From Kaftiobacterium sp035693805 (lineage in GTDB: Bacteria; Sysuimicrobiota; Sysuimicrobiia; Sysuimicrobiales; Kaftiobacteriaceae), in assembly GCA_035693805.1 (NCBI GenBank), contig DASSGA010000063.1, forward strand, positions 1 through 16,381: a stretch of DNA of 16,381 nucleotides. The letters run 5' to 3'. Positions 12,462-16,381 of this stretch are shown here, one piece after another. The position numbers were made by a program, and so were the translations under genes. The notes beneath the pieces are model-generated. The model worked only from the letters and a program-made list of their open reading frames with translations. It was not told the origin of the DNA and did not search any database. The stretch's first letter is position 1, and every line of letters starts with the position of its first letter.

Positions 12462-12543
12462 GTCTTCGGTAACCCGGCCGGCTCGAAGGATGAGCCCCGT
12501 GGCTTTGCGCCCCCGCCTTGCGGCAGGTTTGCCTTTCTCGGAC
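12462..12543 (-). ncRNA. GEMM-I cyclic-di-GMP riboswitch aptamer (copy 2)
   Basis: Minus-strand aptamer with the same core as copy 1: GGCAAACC (12526-12533), P2 hairpin CCTGCC-GCAA-GGCGGG, GGCGCAAAGCC, a P3 arm GGGCTC...GAGCC and closing GGCCGGGTTACCG. The central ~40 bases differ from copy 1 at only one position, whereas the P3 tip and P1 differ. P1 here is weaker (GTCCG against CGAAGAC with an AA bulge), which may shift ligand sensitivity. It precedes the diguanylate cyclase gene. Confidence 0.93.
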
Positions 12544-12562
12544 CACTATGCGGTTGAACTGT

Positions 12563-12591
12563 ACCGTACCATAGGGGTGAGAGTCCGTCAA
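12563..12591 (-). promoter_or_regulatory. Sigma-70-type promoter for riboswitch 2 transcript
   Basis: On the minus strand TTGACG (12586-12591) is five of six to the -35 consensus, followed by a 17-base spacer and TACGGT (12563-12568) as -10. Transcription would start near 12556, about 13 bases ahead of the aptamer. The layout and both hexamers closely mirror the promoter of riboswitch 1. Confidence 0.72.
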
Positions 12592-12700
12592 TGATGCGGG
12601 GGATAGATCCGCGCGCTCGACGCGTGCGCAGACGCCCGGTGAAGGGAAGTTCGATGGAAGTTCGCGCGCCAAGGATTCGTTTCGCGCGCACCCGAAAGGT

Positions 12701-13414
12701 ATGTCGGTGACTCCCGTTCGACAGTTGTACGAGCTTCAGATGCTCGACTCGCAGATGTCACAGCTCGAGCGCACGCTTGCTGGCCTCGACGACGGCGCCC
12801 GGCTGCGCACGCTCGTCGAGCAGGCGCGGGCGGAGGAGGATGCCGCAGCGGCAGATCTGAAGGCGAAGCAGGCGCGGCTCCGCTCCCTCGAGTTCGAGCT
12901 GCAGACCGCGGTAGACAAGTCGCGCAAGCTTGAGCAGGACCTCTACAGCGGGCGCGTCGGCAACCCCAAAGAGCTCACCGCGATGCAGGAGGACGTCGCG
13001 GCTCTGGGCCGGCAGCGCAGGAAGATCGAGGACGAGATGCTCGCGCTCATGGAGGAGACCGAGCAGCTGGCAAAGACGATCGGCACGCGCGAAGCGCAGC
13101 GCCAGGCGCGCGAGCGCGAGCTGGAAGAGTCCCTCGCCCAGTACCAGACCCACACGCGCACCCTCGCCGGGCAGCTCGAGACCCTGCGCGGGACCCGCGA
13201 GGCGAGAGCCGCCGAGCTGGACCCCGATCTGCTGCGCCGCTACGAGCGGCTGCGCCCGCGGAAGGACGGCGTGGCCGTCGCCGCCGTTGTCGGCGGCATC
13301 TGCGGGGGCTGCCACGTCGCGATCCCGGAGGGCCGGGTCGCCGAGATCCTCGAGGGGCAACGGCTCTTCACCTGCGAGGAGTGCGGGCGCATCCTCTATG
13401 TCCCGGGCGGCTAA
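12701..13414 (+). CDS. Coiled-coil C4 zinc-ribbon protein (COG1579/CT398 type)
   Basis: 237 aa cytoplasmic protein. Residues about 8-175 form a long antiparallel coiled coil rich in Glu, Arg, Gln and Ala with the family's GRVGNPKELTAMQEDVAAL bend near 84-103. The C-terminus is a zinc ribbon with CGGC (Cys201, Cys204) and CEEC (Cys225, Cys228) around GGICGGCHVAIPEGRV. Family members are widespread and poorly characterised; a nucleic acid or secretion-related role has been suggested from structure. ATG 12701 or GTG 12707 may be the start; AAAGGT lies six bases before the GTG, which favours the shorter form by two residues. The next gene begins inside its 3' end (17-bp overlap), and rnpB follows, a grouping that points to RNA-related housekeeping. 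Confidence 0.92.
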   Translation: MSVTPVRQLYELQMLDSQMSQLERTLAGLDDGARLRTLVEQARAEEDAAAADLKAKQARLRSLEFELQTAVDKSRKLEQDLYSGRVGNPKELTAMQEDVAALGRQRRKIEDEMLALMEETEQLAKTIGTREAQRQARERELEESLAQYQTHTRTLAGQLETLRGTREARAAELDPDLLRRYERLRPRKDGVAVAAVVGGICGGCHVAIPEGRVAEILEGQRLFTCEECGRILYVPGG

Positions 13415-14042
13415 GCCGGAGTCGCTCGTCCTCTACATCGACGGCGCCGCCCGCGACAACCCCGGCCCCGCGGGGATCGGGATCGTCATCAAGCATGCCG
13501 ACCGCATCGTCGCCGAGATCGGCGAGTTCATCGGGCCCACGACGAACAACGTCGCCGAGTACCGGGCCCTGCTGCGCGCGCTGGAGGAAGCGAAGGCGCG
13601 CGGGGCCAGAACCGTCGAAGTGCGCTCGGACAGCGAGCTGCTCGTCAAGCACCTCAAGCGCGAGTACAAGGTGAAGAGCCCCGACCTGAGCCCGCTGTAC
13701 CTGGAGGCCAACCGCCTGCTCACATCGTTCACCCGCTACACCGTGACGAAGATCCCGCGCGGCGCGAACGCCGCGGCGGATGCGCTCGCGAACCGGGCGA
13801 TCGACGCTGCCAACCCCGAATCCGCGATGGAGTTCTCGGCGATCGTCGAGCCGGCCGGGGTGGGGTTCTTCGCGCGCGTGCCGGCGCTCGGCATCGAGGT
13901 GGAGGGGAAGACCCGGTCCGAAGCGCTCGAGCGGGCACGGGCGGCGATCCTGGAGGAAGTGAAGCTGCTGCACGCGGCGCAGCGCCCCATCCCCAAGGAA
14001 GAACGCATCCGCATCCGCATCACCCGGGACGCGGTTGAGTGA
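13398..14042 (+). CDS. RNase HI fused to a HicB-like C-terminal domain
   Basis: 214 aa. Residues 8-140 are a type I RNase H of the short bacterial/archaeal kind, which cuts RNA in RNA-DNA hybrids. The four metal-binding acids are visible as Asp15 (YIDGAARDNPGPAG), Glu54 (NNVAEYRALL), Asp78 (VRSDSELL) and Asp128 (NAAADALANRA). Residues about 143-203 read like a HicB-type fold: FSAIVEPAGVGFFARVPALG, then EGKTRSEALERARAAI and a closing RPIPKEE. In HicAB systems this fold neutralises a toxin, but no HicA is adjacent, so here it is more likely an added binding or oligomerisation module. ATG 13398 lies inside the upstream zinc-ribbon gene (17-bp overlap). The open frame further upstream is out-of-frame shadow of that gene. 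The rnpB -35 element overlaps its last codons. Confidence 0.9.
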   Translation: MSRAAKPESLVLYIDGAARDNPGPAGIGIVIKHADRIVAEIGEFIGPTTNNVAEYRALLRALEEAKARGARTVEVRSDSELLVKHLKREYKVKSPDLSPLYLEANRLLTSFTRYTVTKIPRGANAAADALANRAIDAANPESAMEFSAIVEPAGVGFFARVPALGIEVEGKTRSEALERARAAILEEVKLLHAAQRPIPKEERIRIRITRDAVE

Positions 14043-14063
14043 CCCCGAGCAGCATGCTAAGAT
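14035..14063 (+). promoter_or_regulatory. rnpB promoter
   Basis: TTGAGT (14035-14040), a 17-base spacer and TAAGAT (14058-14063), the latter preceded by TGC to give an extended -10. Transcription is expected at about 14069-14071, which is where the RNase P RNA begins. The -35 lies within the last codons of the RNase H gene. Confidence 0.8.
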
Positions 14064-14069
14064 GACGTG

Positions 14070-14441
14070 TGGGAGCAGGCCGGGCAGTCGCTGCGGGCTC
14101 CGCATCGTATGGTGGATGTCCCGCAGAGGAAAGTCCGGGCACCATAGGGCAGGGCGCTGGGTAATGCCCAGTGGGGGCAACCCCAAGGACAGTGCCACAG
14201 AAACATACCGCCGGCCGCAAGGCCGGTAAGGGTGCAATCGTGCGGTAAGAGCGCACGGCGCGACGGGTGACCGCTCGCGTGGGCAAACCCCGCCCGGTGC
14301 AAGGCCACGTAGGGGGAGATGAGGCGGCCCGCCGCATCCCTGGGTAGGCTGCTGGAGGCGTCTGGCAACAGGCGTCCTAGAGAGATGGCTGCCGCCGCCC
14401 GCAAGGGCGGTACAGAACCCGGCTTACAGGTCTGCTCCCTC
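14070..14441 (+). ncRNA. rnpB: RNase P RNA, bacterial type A
   Basis: Catalytic RNA of RNase P, which trims tRNA 5' leaders. The terminal stem P1 pairs GGGAGCAG (14071-14078) with CTGCTCCC (14432-14439). Conserved P4 blocks are readable: GAGGAAAGTCCGGGC near 14126-14140 and ACAGAAACATACCGCC near 14197, with the 3' CCCGGCTTACAGG near 14418. The internal GGGGGAGATGAGGCGG and the hairpins around it fit a type A layout. About 370 nt is normal. End points are placed to within a few bases. Confidence 0.95.
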
Positions 14442-14470
14442 AATCAACCCGCAACAGGAGCGCGGCAAAG

Positions 14471-14501
14471 GGGGACCCGAGCACTCGGGTCCCTCGTGTG
14501 T
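14471..14501 (+). terminator. Intrinsic terminator after rnpB
   Basis: A perfect nine-base-pair hairpin, GGGACCCGA-GCAC-TCGGGTCCC (14472-14493), followed by TCGTGTGT. The U-tract is weak. Reading the other way it is followed by CCTTTG, so it may also stop the convergent muramidase transcript, which ends at 14509. Confidence 0.75.
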
Positions 14502-14508
14502 CGTTGGC

Positions 14509-15789
14509 CTAGGGCGCGATCTCGGGAACCGCCCTCGGATAGAGCAGGTAGCGCTGACGGATTCTGAGGAACCACTGCCGGTCGGCATCCCAGGCTGCCA
14601 CGATAGCGTCCGCCGTTTCCCCCTGCATGATGGCTCTGCGCACCCGATCCGTTCCCCACACGAGGTCGAAGCGATAGCGGCTGCCGTTCCGAGGTTGGGT
14701 GAACCGCAGCGCGTCCGGATGCAGCCGGTGGATGGCGTCCAGGATATGGACCGCCGTCGCCGCAGGCTGGAACTGCCGTTGGTTGGTGAGGATGAGGCGC
14801 ACGCCGCCGCTGCGTTGGCCTCCCAGGCCCACCCGGATGGGCTCGAATCGCACGCCCGGGAGGCGGCGTGCGTTGAGCCGCGCCGCGAGCGGATCGCCCT
14901 GGAGCCACCGGGCCGTGACCGTCTGGAACGGCGTGGCGCTTCCCGCCCCGACGCTTAGGTTCGTGCCTTCGAGGAGACCGGTCGCTGCATGCAGCTCCGC
15001 CGCAGCGGGGGAGGTGAGGTTCGGCGAGGGCCGCACCCAGGATAACCCGGTATCGTCCCAGTGCATCATCCCGCGCCAGCCGCTCATGGGGACGACAGCC
15101 AACCGCGCGTTGATCCGGAACTCTTCATTAAAGAGGAGTGCGAGTTCGCCGACGGTCATGCCATGTACTGCTGGCACAGGGTAGATCCCGATGAACGACG
15201 TGAAGGCCGGATCGAGGACGGGGCCGTCGACCCGGTCACCTCCGAGGGGGTTCGGGCGATCCAGGACGATGAACAGCTTGTCGTGCTCCGCCGCGGCCTG
15301 CATCGCCAGCGCCATGGTGGAGACGTAGGTGTACGCTCGTGCTCCAACGTCCTGGAGGTCGAACACGAGGGCGTCCACCCCCTCGAGCATCTCGGCCGAG
15401 GGGCGCTTCGTCGCGGCGTAGAGACTGTAGATGGGGATCTTGCCCATGCTCACCGGGACCGGGGCACCCGCGGGGAGCATCCCCGAGAATCCATGTTCCG
15501 GCGCGAAGAGGGCGACCACGTGGATGCGTGGGTCTAGGGTGAGGATCGCGGCCGTCGGATGCCCGCCCACGCCGGCGGCCGCCCGGTGCGTGATCAGGCC
15601 CACCCGCTTGCCGGCCAGGACCTGGGTGTAGTAGGCGACCAGCACGTCGACGCCCGGCCAGACGCGCACCTGCGCCGAGCCGGCGGGCGGCGAGAAGGTC
15701 CCCACGACGAGGAGAACCAACGCCGCGGCAAGAATTCCGCGGATGTGAGCCCGGTGAGTTTGAAGTGCCCTCAGTGTGGGAGCCGCCAC
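14509..15789 (-). CDS. Secreted DUF1343 protein, NamZ-type exo-beta-N-acetylmuramidase
   Basis: 426 aa. DUF1343 proteins include Bacillus NamZ (GH171), which removes terminal MurNAc from peptidoglycan fragments outside the cytoplasm. Family motifs run along the protein: AGKRVGLITHRAA, ALFAPEHGFSG (with a conserved Glu near 98), IPIYSLYA, VDALVFDLQDVGARAYTYVS, LDRPNPLGGDRVDGPVLD, YPVPAVHGMTVGELALLFN, MMHWDDTGLSWVRPSPNL and LLEGTNLSVGAGS. GTG 15789 is chosen because GGAG lies five bases ahead and the product then starts with a signal peptide: His/Arg-rich n-region, hydrophobic LAAALVLLVVGTF (about 20-32) and an AGSA-Q cleavage site near 39. The open frame upstream is shadow of the divergent zinc-ribbon gene, which this start overlaps by 45 bp. 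Likely role: cell-wall turnover or scavenging, complementary to MurA synthesis upstream. Confidence 0.92.
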   Translation of the reverse strand: MAAPTLRALQTHRAHIRGILAAALVLLVVGTFSPPAGSAQVRVWPGVDVLVAYYTQVLAGKRVGLITHRAAAGVGGHPTAAILTLDPRIHVVALFAPEHGFSGMLPAGAPVPVSMGKIPIYSLYAATKRPSAEMLEGVDALVFDLQDVGARAYTYVSTMALAMQAAAEHDKLFIVLDRPNPLGGDRVDGPVLDPAFTSFIGIYPVPAVHGMTVGELALLFNEEFRINARLAVVPMSGWRGMMHWDDTGLSWVRPSPNLTSPAAAELHAATGLLEGTNLSVGAGSATPFQTVTARWLQGDPLAARLNARRLPGVRFEPIRVGLGGQRSGGVRLILTNQRQFQPAATAVHILDAIHRLHPDALRFTQPRNGSRYRFDLVWGTDRVRRAIMQGETADAIVAAWDADRQWFLRIRQRYLLYPRAVPEIAP

Positions 15790-16020
15790 GTGATCTCCAA
15801 CATCACGATTCGGTGGAACCAGGTCAAGGGCGCGTTCCTCTCTGAACGCGGCCACTTCTGCTTCAAGTGCGGCCGTCCCTTCCAGCCCGGGTCCAACGGC
15901 GAACTCGCCTTCCGGACCGTCCGGGTCGACGCCGTGAGCCCCGCGGTCCAGAGCCTCCAAACTACCGCGGACGTGGTCGTGGTCCGCTACCGTAACGGCG
16001 CCACCGAGATCGTCTATTAG
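15745..16020 (+). CDS. Small zinc-ribbon protein
   Basis: About 91 aa (88 if GTG 15754 is used). Not assigned to a named family. Two CxxC pairs (CPQCGSRH and CFKCGRPF) about 24 residues apart form a likely four-Cys zinc ribbon. Between them ITIRWNQVKGAFLSERGHF reads as strands, and after them comes a second beta-rich part, LAFRTVRVDAV...VVVVRYRNGATEIVY. No signal peptide is present. GTG 15745 or 15754 is the start; neither has a strong ribosome site. Its 5' end overlaps the divergent muramidase 5' end, which is unusual. It could be a transcription-associated or ribosome-associated ribbon. Confidence 0.72.
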   Translation: MSPVSLKCPQCGSRHVISNITIRWNQVKGAFLSERGHFCFKCGRPFQPGSNGELAFRTVRVDAVSPAVQSLQTTADVVVVRYRNGATEIVY

Positions 16021-16139
16021 AGGTACGCTTCTGCCTCTGTAGTGCCCCTTCGCCGACCCGGCTCAGACCCCGCAAGGACTTCGTTTCGGACATGTGAAAG
16101 AAGGGTGCGACTTCGGGGGTGGGCGTTGGCGAGGAAGCA

Positions 16140-16381
16140 GTGGCTGTAGGGCCTCATGAAGAACATCCCACCGGTTTCGCCGGCCTCATGCGGAACCGGA
16201 ACTATGCCTTGCTTTGGTCCGGTCAGCTTGTTTCAGAAATGGGTAACAGATTCCATTGGATCGCGGTATCCCTCTGGATCTTCTCACTGACTCGATCGGC
16301 TGCTGCGGTATCGTTGGCCATATCCTCCATGTTCATTGGAAGCCTGCTCATCAGCTTGTGGGCGGGGGTATTTGTTGATCG
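16140..16381 (+). CDS. MFS transporter, N-terminal fragment (continues beyond window)
   Basis: The first ~80 residues of a major facilitator superfamily permease. GTG 16140 has GAGG five bases ahead; ATG 16188 is an alternative 16 codons later and GTG 16119 an earlier one. The N-terminus GFAGLMRNRNYALLWSGQLV followed by SEMGNRFHWIAVSLWIF, a polar loop and LAISSMFIGSLLISLWAGVF-VDR matches the first two transmembrane helices and the A-motif-like loop of drug-efflux or EntS-like MFS_3 proteins. The substrate cannot be inferred. Bases 16201-16380 have 92 G or C of 180 (51%), far below the neighbours (for example 47 of 60 in 13201-13260), a sign of recent acquisition or a different codon regime. 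Confidence 0.88.
   Translation, partial: MAVGPHEEHPTGFAGLMRNRNYALLWSGQLVSEMGNRFHWIAVSLWIFSLTRSAAAVSLAISSMFIGSLLISLWAGVFVD

Noticed and set aside
11658..12557. Plus-strand frame of 299 codons ending in a Pro/Cys/Gly-rich peptide
   Set aside because: It is antisense to the diguanylate cyclase, and its tail is the reverse complement of the riboswitch; the shared PPPCG.FAF pattern with the 11461-11892 frame only reflects the two aptamer copies.
14509..15960. Longer start of the muramidase at 15960
   Set aside because: The extra 57 codons read as shadow of the zinc-ribbon gene and would put the signal peptide in the middle of the protein.

Overview
The window is high-GC bacterial chromosome, gene-dense, with no insertion sequences, integrase or CRISPR array. 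Two traits point to a diderm member of the Terrabacteria side of the tree, such as one of the high-GC candidate phyla near Armatimonadota or CSP1-3/Sysuimicrobiota. One is a Firmicute-type IreB/ReoM regulator. The other is an outer-membrane lipid transport system of the compact MlaE-MlaF-MlaD type, whose MlaD seems to end in its own beta-barrel. The placement is an inference from gene content; no 16S rRNA is present.

Layout. (1) Positions 2-2488 hold a sugar-acid or aldehyde catabolic block: a 5'-truncated aldehyde dehydrogenase, a 2-hydroxyacid dehydrogenase overlapping it by 4 bp, and a convergent KDPG/KHG-type aldolase. (2) Positions 2784-7579 read as an envelope operon: a 44-aa membrane peptide, ireB/reoM, murA (1-bp overlap with ireB), mlaE, mlaF and the mlaD-barrel fusion. 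A tRNA-Val(UAC) with its own extended -10 promoter follows. (3) Positions 7682-12600 are largely a cyclic-di-GMP region: a degenerate-GGDEF protein with a duplicated C-terminal module, an unrecognised helical protein with a basic tail, an HD-GYP phosphodiesterase preceded by a 54-aa secreted peptide, and an intact GGDEF diguanylate cyclase. Both active-enzyme transcripts begin with a GEMM-I cyclic-di-GMP riboswitch driven by a near-consensus promoter. (4) Positions 12701-14501 hold a coiled-coil zinc-ribbon protein (COG1579 type), an RNase HI fused to a HicB-like domain, and the RNase P RNA gene rnpB with promoter and terminator. (5) Positions 14509-16381 hold a secreted DUF1343/NamZ exo-muramidase, a small zinc-ribbon protein whose 5' end overlaps it divergently, and the start of an MFS transporter of clearly lower GC.

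How the parts fit. The strongest biological story is a self-sensing second-messenger locus. A diguanylate cyclase gene and an HD-GYP gene lie head to tail, each under its own copy of the same riboswitch class but with different downstream platforms: one ends in a terminator whose U-tract abuts the start codon, the other has a hairpin over the Shine-Dalgarno of a small secreted peptide. The second story is the fusion of peptidoglycan-precursor control (ireB-murA) with outer-membrane lipid homeostasis (mlaEFD) in one apparent operon. IreB-family proteins are known in Firmicutes to control MurA stability, and here the two genes are translationally coupled.
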